From assembly GCF_040760075.1 (NCBI RefSeq), contig NZ_CP142884.1, positions 4,216,001 to 4,280,000 of the forward strand: a stretch of DNA of 64,000 nt, written 5' to 3'. Below the pieces are notes generated by a model. It did no database searches. It saw nothing but the letters and a program-made list of their open reading frames with translations, and was not told the origin of the DNA. Shown one piece after another: positions 34,001 to 43,627 of the stretch (positions are counted from its first letter, which is position 1; the number at the start of each line of letters is the position of its first letter). The position numbers and the translations under genes are program-made. This DNA comes from Sphingobacterium sp. R2 (GTDB taxonomy: Bacteria; Bacteroidota; Bacteroidia; Sphingobacteriales; Sphingobacteriaceae).

Positions 34001-34020
34001 TCTCAACGAAACACATAGAA

Positions 34021-34059
34021 AAAAGAAGGGCGATAAACTATTTTATCGCCCTTCTTTTT
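34021..34059. terminator. Bidirectional terminator
   Basis: Stem GAAGGGCGATAAA / TTATCGCCCTTC with A and T runs on the two sides, between convergent barrel and NlpC/P60 genes. Confidence 0.88.
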
Positions 34060-34065
34060 CCTATG

Positions 34066-34839
34066 TTAATTATACCGTTTAACAATGCGAAGTTTGTGTG
34101 TATAGCAATTCAGTTCTGCATTAAAAATACCTGCTGAATCCATCCTGTCCACACGAACTTTTGCAGAAGCATGGATAATCGTATCGCGATCCAGCATAAT
34201 CCCTACATGTGTAATCCTTCCTTCGGCATTATCGAAAAAAGCCAAATCCCCTACCTGTATTTCCGAAACAAAATCTACAGTCTGCCCGATCTCGGCCTGC
34301 TGGTAAGCATCGCGTGGTAAGGATATATCGAAACACCTATAAATCAATTGGGAGAAACCAGAGCAATCAATCCCCCATTGCGAACGTCCACCCCATAGAT
34401 AAGGAACGTCTTTGTAACTTAAGGCCAATTGCGCTAACTCGGTTTCAAATTGCTCTCTGATATAGGTATTGATACGACCTTGATAGGTAAATGTCAATTG
34501 CGATAAATTGACGGTATTCCCTGCATTTAGATAAAGCTTGGTACCATGACAGAGCTGCAATTGTGTTGTATCGTTAAAAAGAACTCCACCCTCCCGTCCA
34601 ACAATAGTAGGCTCTCCACTTAAATAATGTTGTCTATCCAAGTCGGCTAGTTGCTGAAACTGCCCGTTTTGAATCCAACCCAAATAATCCGTTTCCAATA
34701 AACGTATTGATGTCCAATCCGCCTGTTCATCCAGGATCTCAAACAGCTCTCCAAACAATACCTGAGAAACCATCTCGCTACGGTGTGCCTGTTCTAGACG
34801 TAACGGTACGAGAGCAAGTGTACAAATACCATATTTCAT
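34066..34839 (-). CDS. NlpC/P60 (C40) peptidase with SH3-like domains
   Basis: Cell-wall peptidase that cuts peptide stems of peptidoglycan, probably a dipeptidyl endopeptidase. Two SH3-like segments occupy about residues 1-120 (LFGELFEILDEQADWTSIRLL). The catalytic domain follows with YLWGGRSQWGIDCSGFSQL (nucleophile Cys), a His in GRITHVGIMLD and a third polar residue in TIIHAS. 257 residues. No signal peptide is obvious, as for several cytosolic recycling peptidases of Bacteroidota. Divergent from the universal stress protein gene. Confidence 0.9.
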   Translation of the reverse strand: MKYGICTLALVPLRLEQAHRSEMVSQVLFGELFEILDEQADWTSIRLLETDYLGWIQNGQFQQLADLDRQHYLSGEPTIVGREGGVLFNDTTQLQLCHGTKLYLNAGNTVNLSQLTFTYQGRINTYIREQFETELAQLALSYKDVPYLWGGRSQWGIDCSGFSQLIYRCFDISLPRDAYQQAEIGQTVDFVSEIQVGDLAFFDNAEGRITHVGIMLDRDTIIHASAKVRVDRMDSAGIFNAELNCYTHKLRIVKRYN

Positions 34840-34911
34840 ATGCTAATAAAACAAAATCGTCCAATCTATGATTATATATTATATGACGAAGATAAATCAA
34901 TAATAGCAGAT

Positions 34912-35385
34912 ATGGAGAATACAAATTCAAAATTCAAAAGGATATTAGTCGCTGTTGACGACGAGCCATGCGCTGAAAAGGCAATACATTATGCGAAAGA
35001 AATGGCCCAGGTATTTGGAGCTTCCGTAGCCCTTGTCACCGTTATCCCCCCTACTTCTCCTGCCAATTTTGGAGCAGATCCCTTATTGGGGCAGCAGCCT
35101 ATCATCGTTCCGGAGGTTTCGGAAATGGAGCAGGACAATGCGCAAAAGTATTTAGAGAAGATAAGCCGCGAGTTTACTGGTGCAGGCGAAGTCTATTTGT
35201 TTAATCGAATAGGATCTATTAAAGAAGAAATTCTGGCTGCATCGCACGAATGGTCTGCGGATCTGATTATCATGGGCTCTAATGGGCGGACCGGTTTTGA
35301 TCATTTTATATCTGGTTCTGTCTCTGAATCGGTTATTCGCAAATCTACCTGCCCGGTACTGGTGATCCCCAGTAAATGTGACTAA
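34912..35385 (+). CDS. Universal stress protein (UspA family)
   Basis: Single UspA domain: FKRILVAVDDEPCAEKAIHYA at the N-terminus and the ATP-binding GxGxxG-like motif IIMGSNGRTGFDHFISGSVSESV near the C-terminus, ending STCPVLVIP. 157 residues from ATG 34912; the frame opens at 34840 but that extension has no family match. Function in stress survival is inferred from family. Confidence 0.92.
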   Translation: MENTNSKFKRILVAVDDEPCAEKAIHYAKEMAQVFGASVALVTVIPPTSPANFGADPLLGQQPIIVPEVSEMEQDNAQKYLEKISREFTGAGEVYLFNRIGSIKEEILAASHEWSADLIIMGSNGRTGFDHFISGSVSESVIRKSTCPVLVIPSKCD

Positions 35386-35414
35386 CGAATGCAACAAAAA
35401 TACGTATAGTCATG

Positions 35415-35450
35415 AAAAAAGGCTATTTTTTCCGTTTGGAAAAAATAGCC
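35415..35450 (-). terminator. Terminator of the RNA methyltransferase gene
   Basis: Minus-strand stem GGCTATTTTTTCC / GGAAAAAATAGCC followed by T residues. Confidence 0.8.
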
Positions 35451-35473
35451 TATACACTTTCTACAATAAGATA

Positions 35474-36649
35474 TTACTTTTTTATCAAACGCGCGACAAA
35501 CATGCTATCGGCCTTTTCGGTATACCCTTCCAGGTAATCCATGCGTGCTATTTCAAAACCAAAATGATCAGCAATATAGCTGACAACATCTTCATTTTCT
35601 GCTTTAAAAATGGAGCAAGTGATATAAATTAGTGGCTTACCCACTTTTACATGCCCCACCACATGACTGGCTATATTTTTTTGAAGTGCATTAAATTCAG
35701 CGATCTTATCGGCCCTAAATTGCCGAATCATTTCGGGCGTACGTCCCCACGTTCCTGATCCTGTGCACGGCGCATCCAAAAGTACTCCGTCAAATTTTTC
35801 GCTCCCAAGGAGCGGAAAAGTATCTTTGCTAAGATCAATTATTTTCTTGCGATAATGCTTTATTCCGGCACGATCAAAACGCTCGTCGAGGTTCCGAAGA
35901 ATGCTCATACGAATATCCGATACCAACAAATTTACGGTAGGACAAGCATCCATCAATAAAAGGGATTTACCACCCGAAGCTGCACATGTATCCCACCAGG
36001 ATTCATTTTCTCCGGGCTCCATATACGCTAAAGTACGTTGTGAAGAAAGATCCTGTACTTCAATAATGCCATCCAAGGCATCAAATCGTTGTAAGGAGGT
36101 ACCATTAGTTAAGGCAATGGTCTGCTCGCCAATAGTGGTATAGGGAATCTGACTACCATCTAAAATGGCGCGCACGAAATTTGTCTTTCCTCGTTTTACC
36201 CGAATATATAAATAGGGCTGAATGCACTGACTTTCCAAAAAGGCAGTTAAATTCACCTTTTCAGAAATATGCTCCGTAAAGGGAAATAGGTCTTCCAATT
36301 TAAAAAAGCCTTCAGACTCCAAAAAGTTAATTTTGTCTCGGATTGAAAGGTGAAGCTTATCGGCGTAAGCAGGTTCAAGAACTGCCACTAAGGGGCTTTC
36401 TTGCTCGCATAGAAATTCGGCAATTACCAGCCTACGTTGCTGTGATAACTGCGGAGCTGCAGTCCCTAAACGGAAATAATTATAGCACAAACGGGAGACG
36501 GCCTTTCGGTCGGAAGATCCCATTTGTTTATTTAGCTTAAAAAAAGTTGTTAAATAACGTGAAAATGGTTGATCAGCTTCAAAACCATCCATTGCTCGCT
36601 CAAAATTACGTATTTGCTGATGAACACGTTTTTCACTGAATTCAGCCAT
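35474..36649 (-). CDS. RsmB/NOP family RNA m5C methyltransferase
   Basis: SAM-dependent cytosine-5 methyltransferase acting on rRNA or tRNA. The C-terminal half shows the SAM site DTCAASGGKSLLLMD, VSDIRMSILRNLDERFDRAG, the catalytic LLDAPCTGSGTWGRTPE (Cys in PC) and LIYITCSIFKAENED (second catalytic Cys). The N-terminal 150 residues are helical as in RsmB, with no NusB domain evident. 391 residues. It begins 7 bases after the binding-protein gene stop and may share its transcript. Confidence 0.9.
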   Translation of the reverse strand: MAEFSEKRVHQQIRNFERAMDGFEADQPFSRYLTTFFKLNKQMGSSDRKAVSRLCYNYFRLGTAAPQLSQQRRLVIAEFLCEQESPLVAVLEPAYADKLHLSIRDKINFLESEGFFKLEDLFPFTEHISEKVNLTAFLESQCIQPYLYIRVKRGKTNFVRAILDGSQIPYTTIGEQTIALTNGTSLQRFDALDGIIEVQDLSSQRTLAYMEPGENESWWDTCAASGGKSLLLMDACPTVNLLVSDIRMSILRNLDERFDRAGIKHYRKKIIDLSKDTFPLLGSEKFDGVLLDAPCTGSGTWGRTPEMIRQFRADKIAEFNALQKNIASHVVGHVKVGKPLIYITCSIFKAENEDVVSYIADHFGFEIARMDYLEGYTEKADSMFVARLIKK

Positions 36650-36656
36650 TCAAAGA

Positions 36657-37940
36657 TTATTTTCTTTCAAATTTTTTATCGTGATAGACCAACATGCCCA
36701 ACGATCTGTTTGCATAGCCCCATTTTGGGTAAAATTCAAATCTGTAATCGCTATTCAATCCCGAAAACTTCTCCTGCGTCATTCGGCTGACATAATCCAC
36801 TCCATACTTATGAATCAATCGACCAAAATACAATGCAGCGTCATACCCTTTGTAAGAAAACTCGGACGGATCAACTTTATAAGCAGCTTTGTAATTTCCA
36901 ATAAACTTTTTGGTATCTCCATCCGTCTCATCAACCAAGTTAGAAGAGGTAATGGTCAATGCATAAAAATCCATGTTTTCGAAATTCTCAAAGGAAAGCT
37001 TGGCCATGTTTGGGTGTCCATATAATTTAAACTGATTACCTGGATTCAGAAAGCGTTCATCCATAGCATCCAAGAGGCCCTTTACTAAATTTTTATTGGC
37101 AGTACCTGAAATGATATGATTGGTACCTGCCAACACAAGACTGTTGTTAAGCTCATTGATGCTCATAACCGTTTTTACTTTAGCCTGTGGGTTAGCTTTG
37201 GTAATCTCGTTTGCAAAATTGACCAAAAATTGTTTGCTGTCATCATCACCAGCATCGTAAATAACAATCTGATCCCCATTATAATATTGCTCGGCAACAT
37301 ACTTCGCCAATGTTTCGGCGTGTGTACGAATAGATGGTGTTATAGAAACCAAATTGGGGAGGCTAAATTCAGAAGCCATGGTTGCTGCCAATGGAGAAAC
37401 CTGTAGAACGTTCTTGTTTGCAAAGGCCTGCCCAAAGCTCTTAATCTCACGCGGATATACTGGTCCCACCACGAGCACGGCATCTTTGACATTGGCCGAT
37501 GTACCCAATGTTGCATTATACGCAACATTGTCTCTAGAATCAATTACCTGCAAATCGAACAAAGCACCTTCCTTCGCAATTTTGTCAAGACCTAACTGAA
37601 ATCCCTGGTAAAAATCCAGCGCCAAAGATGAGCGCTCCACGTCTTCCTTCCTAACTGTGCCTGCAATATTACCTAACTCGAACGGCAAAAGCAGTGCGAT
37701 GCGATTATTTTTCACAGCATAGCCATTGACATGTTGGGTATCCCCCATCCTGGTAATGGTACTTTCTTTGTCAACAGGTGGTTTAGTAACAGCAGTTTGC
37801 TGTTCGCCATGACCAGAGGAAGGCGAACGCAATACTGTGCTTTTTTTGGTTGTACAGCTTGCAAGGCATAACGCTACAAGCGCCGCAACCCATATTTTAT
37901 TCCCACTCAATTGTAGCGGGTGGTTTTGAACTGATATCAT
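36657..37940 (-). CDS. Lipoprotein with type 1 periplasmic-binding fold
   Basis: Resembles branched-chain amino acid-type binding proteins and LppC-like proteins: [49 protein letters not shown] and [13 protein letters not shown]. The signal ends LALCLASC-like (residues 21-29, VALCLASC), so it is lipid-anchored. No ABC permease is adjacent, so it may act outside transport, as LpoA does for cell-wall enzymes; this is inference. Start taken as ATG 37940, which overlaps the end of guaA by 44 bases; TTG 37910 is an alternative that still gives a full lipoprotein signal. 427 residues. Confidence 0.75.
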   Translation of the reverse strand: MISVQNHPLQLSGNKIWVAALVALCLASCTTKKSTVLRSPSSGHGEQQTAVTKPPVDKESTITRMGDTQHVNGYAVKNNRIALLLPFELGNIAGTVRKEDVERSSLALDFYQGFQLGLDKIAKEGALFDLQVIDSRDNVAYNATLGTSANVKDAVLVVGPVYPREIKSFGQAFANKNVLQVSPLAATMASEFSLPNLVSITPSIRTHAETLAKYVAEQYYNGDQIVIYDAGDDDSKQFLVNFANEITKANPQAKVKTVMSINELNNSLVLAGTNHIISGTANKNLVKGLLDAMDERFLNPGNQFKLYGHPNMAKLSFENFENMDFYALTITSSNLVDETDGDTKKFIGNYKAAYKVDPSEFSYKGYDAALYFGRLIHKYGVDYVSRMTQEKFSGLNSDYRFEFYPKWGYANRSLGMLVYHDKKFERK

Positions 37941-39447
37941 ACACAACTCTGTTTATTCCTTTCACATGGTTGATAATTTCATTTGAAATCTTTGCCAACA
38001 GATCATATGGTAAATGTATCCAATCCGCAGTCATTCCATCTAGCGAACCGACCGCACGCAAGCTAACGACGTGCTCGTAAGTGCGCTCATCACCCATAAC
38101 GCCTACTGAACGCACAGGTAAGAAAATTGTGCCTGCCTGCCATACTTTATCATACCAACCGGATTCTTTCAGATTATTGATGAAGATCGCATCAGCCTCT
38201 TGCACAATACGTACACGCTCGGGTGTAATATCACCCAAAATACGAATTGCCAAACCCGGCCCAGGAAATGGATGTCTACCTAAAATTGACGGATCAACTT
38301 CCAGCGCTTTCCCTACTCTTCTGACTTCATCTTTAAACAAAGTCTTAAGTGGTTCCACAACTTTCAGCTTCATGAAATCAGGTAAGCCTCCAACGTTATG
38401 GTGTGATTTGATAGTCGCCGAAGGCCCTTTCACTGAAACTGATTCGATGATATCAGGGTAAATTGTTCCTTGCCCTAACCACTTCGCTTCAATGCCTTCA
38501 GGCAATTCCTTTTGGATCTCTTTTGCAGCTTCATCGAAGACATCAATAAACGAATTACCAATGATCTTGCGTTTTTCTTCTGGCTCGGAAACTCCAGCTA
38601 ATCTACCATAAAACAAATCTTTTGCATTGATTCCTTTAATATTTAAGCCCATATTTTTGTAAGAATCCAATACTTGCTCATATTCATCCTTACGAAGCAA
38701 ACCATGATCTACAAAAATACAATGGAGTTTCTTTCCGATTGCATGGTGTAATAACACCGCAGCAACTGTCGAATCTACCCCACCAGACAAAGCCATAATA
38801 ACATGATCATCACCTAGTTGCTCTTTCAAAGAAGATACCGTTGTATCGACAAAAGCATCTGGTGTCCATTCCTGTGCACAACCACAAATATTGACAACAA
38901 AGTTTTTCAATACGATAGCACCGTCTGTACTATGCGTTACTTCGGGATGAAATTGTATACCGTATGTGCGGGTACCTTTTACTTGATACGCTGCTACGCG
39001 CACTTTATCTGTACTCGCTATAATTTCAAAATGTGCAGGTACTTCTTTAATCGTATCGCCATGAGACATCCATACCTGCGATTGCGTGGGTACGCCTGCC
39101 AATAATTCATTCTCACTATTGACAAACTGCAGATTTGCACGACCATATTCACGAATTTCAGAAGGTAACACCTCACCGCCGGATTTTTGAGCAATGTATT
39201 GCGCTCCGTAACATACGCCTAAAAGTGGGAAACGATCCTGAATAGCGACAAAATCTATTTGTGGCGCATCTTCTTGTCTAACAGAATAAGGACTTCCCGA
39301 AAAGATAACACCTCTTACGGTGTCGTCAAAATCTGGCAATTTATTGAACGGGTGTATCTCACAATACACATTTAGCTCTCTGACACGTCTTGCGATCAAC
39401 TGTGTGTATTGAGACCCGAAGTCTAGAATTATAATTTTTTCTGGCAT
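37897..39447 (-). CDS. guaA: GMP synthase (glutamine-hydrolysing)
   Basis: Converts XMP to GMP. N-terminal glutamine amidotransferase with [13 protein letters not shown] (nucleophile Cys) and QFHPEVTHS, then the ATP-pyrophosphatase motif [15 protein letters not shown] and a dimerisation domain ending [16 protein letters not shown]. 516 residues, complete. A -7 element (39452-39459) lies just before the ATG. The next gene downstream overlaps its 3' end. Confidence 0.97.
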   Translation of the reverse strand: MPEKIIILDFGSQYTQLIARRVRELNVYCEIHPFNKLPDFDDTVRGVIFSGSPYSVRQEDAPQIDFVAIQDRFPLLGVCYGAQYIAQKSGGEVLPSEIREYGRANLQFVNSENELLAGVPTQSQVWMSHGDTIKEVPAHFEIIASTDKVRVAAYQVKGTRTYGIQFHPEVTHSTDGAIVLKNFVVNICGCAQEWTPDAFVDTTVSSLKEQLGDDHVIMALSGGVDSTVAAVLLHHAIGKKLHCIFVDHGLLRKDEYEQVLDSYKNMGLNIKGINAKDLFYGRLAGVSEPEEKRKIIGNSFIDVFDEAAKEIQKELPEGIEAKWLGQGTIYPDIIESVSVKGPSATIKSHHNVGGLPDFMKLKVVEPLKTLFKDEVRRVGKALEVDPSILGRHPFPGPGLAIRILGDITPERVRIVQEADAIFINNLKESGWYDKVWQAGTIFLPVRSVGVMGDERTYEHVVSLRAVGSLDGMTADWIHLPYDLLAKISNEIINHVKGINRVVYDISSKPPATIEWE

Positions 39448-39451
39448 GCTG

Positions 39452-39459
39452 CAAAGGTA
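39452..39459 (-). promoter_or_regulatory. -7 element at the guaA start
   Basis: TACCTTTG on the minus strand, four bases before the ATG, so the message should be leaderless or nearly so. No TTTG at 19-21 bases. Confidence 0.45.
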
Positions 39460-39489
39460 AGTATTACGAATGAATTATTAAATGTCAAA

Positions 39490-40326
39490 TCAGGAAATAA
39501 TACCCGCTTTTACCAGTTCTATTTCCATTTCTTTTTGAAGAATTAAAGCTTCCTGCCGCGCTCTTTCAGCGAAATCAGTCCCTTTTGAAGCATAGATAAT
39601 GCCCCTTGTGCTGTTGACCAAAAGTCCACAATCTTTGTTCATACCAAATTTACATACATCTTCGAGCGAGCCCCCCTGAGCACCCACGCCCGGAACCAAT
39701 AAAAAATGATCTGGCGCATGCTCCCTAATTTTGATAAATCCTTCTCCCCGGGTTGCCCCGACCACATACATAAGATTTTCTGGCGTGCCCCAGGTATTGA
39801 CTTTGTCGATCACCTGTTCGAACAACTGCAGCCCCTCTTTATTCTCAAAATTCTGAAAGTCTAAGCTACCCGCATTTGATGTTAGCGCTAGCACGATAGC
39901 CCATTTGTCTTTAAAATCCAAAAACGGCGTTACCGAGTCCTTGCCCATATAAGGTGCAATGGTGATACTATCGAATCCGAGACCAGAAGCCTTTTCATCA
40001 AAAAATGCCATCGCGTAACGTCCGGATGTATTACCGATATCCCCTCTTTTTGCGTCAGCAATACTAAAACAGTCCTTTGGTAAGGCAGCCCAGGTTCTTT
40101 GAAGCGATTGCCAGCCTTTTATTCCATAACATTCATAAAATGCTATATTCGGTTTGTAGGCTACACATAGATCAGCTGTTGCTTCTATTATAGCTTTGTT
40201 AAAGCTATAGATCGGATCCTCATCGTCTAAAAGATGGTCAGGTATTTTGGCTAGGTCAGTGTCCAGTCCGACACATAGAAATGAGCGTTTCGCTTTTATT
40301 TGATGAATAAGTTCTGCTCTTGTCAT
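39490..40326 (-). CDS. pyrF: Orotidine 5'-phosphate decarboxylase
   Basis: Last step of UMP synthesis. The catalytic motif [15 protein letters not shown] and [12 protein letters not shown] at the N-terminus mark the longer subfamily (TIGR02127-like); [10 protein letters not shown] and [14 protein letters not shown] form the phosphate site. 278 residues. It lies 24 bases after a TlpA-like gene on the same strand. Confidence 0.96.
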   Translation of the reverse strand: MTRAELIHQIKAKRSFLCVGLDTDLAKIPDHLLDDEDPIYSFNKAIIEATADLCVAYKPNIAFYECYGIKGWQSLQRTWAALPKDCFSIADAKRGDIGNTSGRYAMAFFDEKASGLGFDSITIAPYMGKDSVTPFLDFKDKWAIVLALTSNAGSLDFQNFENKEGLQLFEQVIDKVNTWGTPENLMYVVGATRGEGFIKIREHAPDHFLLVPGVGAQGGSLEDVCKFGMNKDCGLLVNSTRGIIYASKGTDFAERARQEALILQKEMEIELVKAGIIS

Positions 40327-40350
40327 GCTTATTTTAGAGATCTTAAAAAA

Positions 40351-40941
40351 TTATTTATTGATTAAATCTTGAATAAATTTGGTCACCTCTGGAGTCGAAT
40401 AGTCAGCCAGCCCTTCATGTCTTGCGGCAAGATTTCCTTCCTTATCCAATATGAGTGTTGTTGGAATAGGCCCAGAAAGCCACTCCTTTGGAATATCACT
40501 GTTCGGAAAGCTTAGCGGTAAGTTCAATCCCTCTGCCTTAATGAACGCTTCGGCCTTCGCTCTATCACCCTCTACCTCAACAATCAAAAACACAACATGG
40601 GCGCTATCCTTATACGTATTATAAAGTTTATTTATCGAAGGCATTTCGGCCCGACAAGGGGCACACCAAGTTGCCCAAAAATTGATAAAAATCACCTTTC
40701 CTCTCAGATCAGCCACCTTTACGGGCATGCCTTGCTGGTTTATAAAAGATACCTCAGTGCCTAACTTGGGCGAAGTCGCAAAAGATTTTTTAGCGTCCGG
40801 CGTAACTTCTAACTTTAGTTTAAAAAAGCCTATTTTCATTAGGGCTTGCTGAAAATAACTTCTACTTGTTGGCCAAATCAGCAAACCAATAACCAGTACA
40901 AATACAACGTTTCCGACTATTTTCTTTGTCTTCGGGTTCAT
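40351..40941 (-). CDS. TlpA-like thioredoxin-fold protein
   Basis: Membrane-anchored thiol oxidoreductase facing the periplasm. N-terminal anchor VGNVVFVLVIGLLIW at residues 9-23, then a thioredoxin fold with the active site FINFWATWCAPCRAEMPSI (Cys-Ala-Pro-Cys), GPIPTTLILDKEGN containing the cis-Pro. 196 residues. Likely reduces or shuffles disulfides, for example in cytochrome c maturation; partner unknown. Confidence 0.88.
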   Translation of the reverse strand: MNPKTKKIVGNVVFVLVIGLLIWPTSRSYFQQALMKIGFFKLKLEVTPDAKKSFATSPKLGTEVSFINQQGMPVKVADLRGKVIFINFWATWCAPCRAEMPSINKLYNTYKDSAHVVFLIVEVEGDRAKAEAFIKAEGLNLPLSFPNSDIPKEWLSGPIPTTLILDKEGNLAARHEGLADYSTPEVTKFIQDLINK

Positions 40942-40956
40942 CTGTAAATGGCCTAT

Positions 40957-41700
40957 TTATGAATCAAACTTATCTAACAGCTTTAATAAGGTCGCAAAAT
41001 CCTTTGGATAGGGCGCATCGAAAACCAACTTAACGCCATTCAGTTCGAATTCGATATGTTTGGCATGTAGCGCAAAACGCTTCATGATAGGCTGTTCTTC
41101 CTCGTCTTTCGACAAGGTATACCCACGCTTCTTAATTTGGGATAAATAGACCGGTTTACCGCGATACATATCGTCGCCAACAATTGCTGCGTGTTGTGTC
41201 GCTAGGTGAATACGGATTTGGTGCATCCGTCCAGTAATGGGTTTACATTCCACTAATGTATAATTCTTGTAATATTTGATCGAATTGAATATAGTTTCCG
41301 CTGCTTTGCCATTGGCACGGTCAATCGATACATTTTTATTGCCCTGATTCAAGATCGGTAAATCAACCAGCAAATTCTGAAAAGTGTGCGTACCGCCTAT
41401 GATCGCATGGTAAGTCTTATTCACTCTTCTTTTTTCAAATGCGATAGAAATTGAACGATACGTTTCGGGGTTTTTGGCAATTAATAAAATACCCGAAGTC
41501 TCTTTATCCAAACGGTGGCACACCTGTGCATCCGGATGGTATTTTTTCGCCAATCGAAGGATATTCACCTCTCCGCCCTCACGCTCATCCAAAGAAGCTA
41601 CAAACGGTGGCTTATTGATAACAATCAAATTTTCATCCTCATGAATGATTAATTCTGAAAATTTAGGAAATTTAAATAGACGATTCTCATTTTGTATCAT
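40957..41700 (-). CDS. RluA-family pseudouridine synthase
   Basis: Converts uridines in rRNA or tRNA to pseudouridine. Catalytic motif VCHRLDKETSGILLIAKN with the essential Asp, preceded by ENLIVINKPPFVASLDE and followed by ECKPITGRMHQIRIHLA. 247 residues from ATG 41700; no S4 domain. The frame extends 13 codons upstream, but a TATTTTTG element lies at 41705-41712 inside that extension. Divergent from panB. Confidence 0.9.
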   Translation of the reverse strand: MIQNENRLFKFPKFSELIIHEDENLIVINKPPFVASLDEREGGEVNILRLAKKYHPDAQVCHRLDKETSGILLIAKNPETYRSISIAFEKRRVNKTYHAIIGGTHTFQNLLVDLPILNQGNKNVSIDRANGKAAETIFNSIKYYKNYTLVECKPITGRMHQIRIHLATQHAAIVGDDMYRGKPVYLSQIKKRGYTLSKDEEEQPIMKRFALHAKHIEFELNGVKLVFDAPYPKDFATLLKLLDKFDS

Positions 41701-41704
41701 TTGG

Positions 41705-41712
41705 CAAAAATA
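41705..41712 (-). promoter_or_regulatory. -7 element at the pseudouridine synthase start
   Basis: TATTTTTG on the minus strand four bases before the ATG at 41700; leaderless message predicted. Confidence 0.4.
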
Positions 41713-41731
41713 CAAAACACCAGGCAGAATA

Positions 41732-41763
41732 TTGGTCAATGTATTATAAAAAGCTTACTTTTG
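41732..41763 (+). promoter_or_regulatory. Promoter of panB
   Basis: TTG at 41732-41734, 21 bases, TACTTTTG at 41756-41763. Predicted start near 41770, so a leader of about 14 bases before ATG 41784. Confidence 0.6.
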
Positions 41764-41783
41764 GACACAAAATAAAAGTTAAG

Positions 41784-42599
41784 ATGTCTGTAAACAAAGA
41801 AATGAAACGCGTAAGCACCGCCATGCTACAAGCCATGAAAGACCGTCAGGAAAAGATATCTATGCTGACCAGCTATGATTATTCCATGGCTAAAATGGTT
41901 GATCAGGCGGGTGTTGATGTTATTTTGATTGGAGATTCTGCCGCCAACGTATTTGCTGGATATGAAACCACCTTGCCTATTACCCTTGATCATATGATAT
42001 ACCATGCGGCGTCAGTTGCAAGGGGAACGCAGCGCGCCATGGTGCTGGCAGACTTGCCCTTTGGTTCTTATCAGGGATCTGCCAATGAGGCCTACAACGC
42101 AGCCGTCCGTATGATGAAGGAATCTGGCGCACATGCACTGAAACTGGAAGGTGGTCTTGAAATCATAGAAAACATCAAAAAAATCATTGCCGGCGGTATT
42201 CCCGTATGTGGTCACCTGGGCCTTACTCCTCAATCTATCAACAAATTTGGTAATTTTGGTGTCCGTGCCAAGGAAGAACAAGAGGCAGCTAAACTCATCG
42301 AGGATGCGCTTGCTTTACAGGACGCCGGCTGTTTTGCAATTGTGTTGGAAAAGATACCTGCAAAATTGGCCAAGGCAGTGACCGAAACATTGACAATTCC
42401 TACGGTAGGTATCGGTGCTGGACCGGATTGCGATGGTCAGGTACTTGTCATTAACGATATGCTGGGCATGAATGCAGATTTTAAACCTAAATTTATGCGT
42501 CATTTTGCTAAATTGCATGAGCAAATTACCACTGCAGTAAGCAATTATGTGGCTGAAGTGAAAGCAGTAAAATACCCAAACGAAGATGAACAATACTAG
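41784..42599 (+). CDS. panB: 3-methyl-2-oxobutanoate hydroxymethyltransferase
   Basis: First step of pantothenate synthesis, making ketopantoate with methylenetetrahydrofolate. Motifs: KISMLTSYDYSMAKMVDQAG, VILIGDSAANVFAGYETTLP (metal-binding Asp), ALKLEGGLEIIENIK, PVCGHLGLTPQSIN and IGIGAGPDCDGQVLV-type (here VGIGAGPDCDGQVLV). 271 residues from ATG 41784; the longer frame to 41739 includes the -7 box. Complete. Confidence 0.96.
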   Translation: MSVNKEMKRVSTAMLQAMKDRQEKISMLTSYDYSMAKMVDQAGVDVILIGDSAANVFAGYETTLPITLDHMIYHAASVARGTQRAMVLADLPFGSYQGSANEAYNAAVRMMKESGAHALKLEGGLEIIENIKKIIAGGIPVCGHLGLTPQSINKFGNFGVRAKEEQEAAKLIEDALALQDAGCFAIVLEKIPAKLAKAVTETLTIPTVGIGAGPDCDGQVLVINDMLGMNADFKPKFMRHFAKLHEQITTAVSNYVAEVKAVKYPNEDEQY

Positions 42600-42608
42600 G
42601 TATACAAT

Positions 42609-43211
42609 ATGCGGTTCCTGATCATTGGACTTTTTATCCTTATTGCTTATCTGATGATACGCAAAAAATTTAATCTTTTTGGGTTTGCTGCTGGTGGATC
42701 CAAAGATTTAAAATCAGGTTTTCAATTGATTGAGGCTTCCTCCGCAGTCATCCAGGCAAATCTAAAAAAAACCATTTCCAATGTCATCATGGGTGTCATC
42801 CTGATTCTGATTACCGTATTGCTGTTTGTGAAGATAAAAATTATCCTCTTCCTCCTTCCCATTGCATTCTTTCTTATAGGCTATCTTTTTTTGTTCAACA
42901 ACCATTTTAATAAGGTAAAGAGCCAGCAAGTATGGTATAATGCCAAAACTGATGAAGTATTTATTGAACAATTAAAAGGAGAAAATTATAGCTTTAACCT
43001 TTTAAAGGATATTGAAGCCGTGCAGAAAATTGAATCGATTCAGACGACCAGAGGGTTGTTATATGGCTATTACCGTATTAAATTAAAAAATAGCATATTG
43101 GAAATTCCCTACTTAGTTGCCGAAAACAAACCAATCAACAATTTGTTTTTTGATACCATTACCCAAAACTTCAAAATTGATGTCCAAAAACGTATTTTTC
43201 CCATTATTTGA
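42609..43211 (+). CDS. Membrane protein of unknown function
   Basis: About three hydrophobic helices: residues 2-17 (RFLIIGLFILIAYLMI) and a pair near 60-97 (IMGVILILITVLLFV and IILFLLPIAFFLIGYLFLF), then a soluble C-terminal domain of about 100 residues with YNAKTDEVFIEQLKGENYSF. No recognised family. It follows panB by 9 bases and may be cotranscribed. Codon use resembles its neighbours, so I take it as real. Confidence 0.7.
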   Translation: MRFLIIGLFILIAYLMIRKKFNLFGFAAGGSKDLKSGFQLIEASSAVIQANLKKTISNVIMGVILILITVLLFVKIKIILFLLPIAFFLIGYLFLFNNHFNKVKSQQVWYNAKTDEVFIEQLKGENYSFNLLKDIEAVQKIESIQTTRGLLYGYYRIKLKNSILEIPYLVAENKPINNLFFDTITQNFKIDVQKRIFPII

Positions 43212-43291
43212 AGACAAAACAGTTGACTCTTTAAAAACAAATCACTATATTTAGGTTATATATAATTTTAAAAACCAAAATATTTTACACT

Positions 43292-43444
43292 ATGGGAAAA
43301 GGTGACATCAAAACCAGAAGAGGAAAAATATCGAATGGTTCTTTTGGAAAAAGAAGACCGCATTTGTCCAGAGCTGCAATCAAGCCGAAATTAAACGATG
43401 AGGCTCCAAAAGAAGTGGAACAAAAGACAAAATCAAAAAAATAG
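43292..43444 (+). CDS. 30S ribosomal protein THX
   Basis: Very small basic protein, 50 residues: MGKGDIKTRRGKISNGSFGK, then RRPHLSRAAIKPK and a lysine-rich tail. The MGKGDxKTxRGKIxxGSxG opening is the signature of THX, first known from Thermus, which sits in the 30S head. Own gene with a terminator after it. Confidence 0.9.
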   Translation: MGKGDIKTRRGKISNGSFGKRRPHLSRAAIKPKLNDEAPKEVEQKTKSKK

Positions 43445-43451
43445 TAAACGC

Positions 43452-43481
43452 AAAGCTAGAAATGAATTTCTAGCTTTTTTT
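43452..43481 (+). terminator. Terminator of the THX gene
   Basis: Stem AAAGCTAGAAAT / ATTTCTAGCTTT followed by a T run. Confidence 0.85.
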
Positions 43482-43627
43482 CTCCCTTCGCTCCCAGCAA
43501 AAACACTGTGCATGATCTTGCTACAGTTTTGTATATATTGTAAAATCCTTTTGACAACCCGTAACCACATTATAATAAACCTATATTTACCAGTTAAATA
43601 TAAAAAGTACACAAGATACTATACCAT

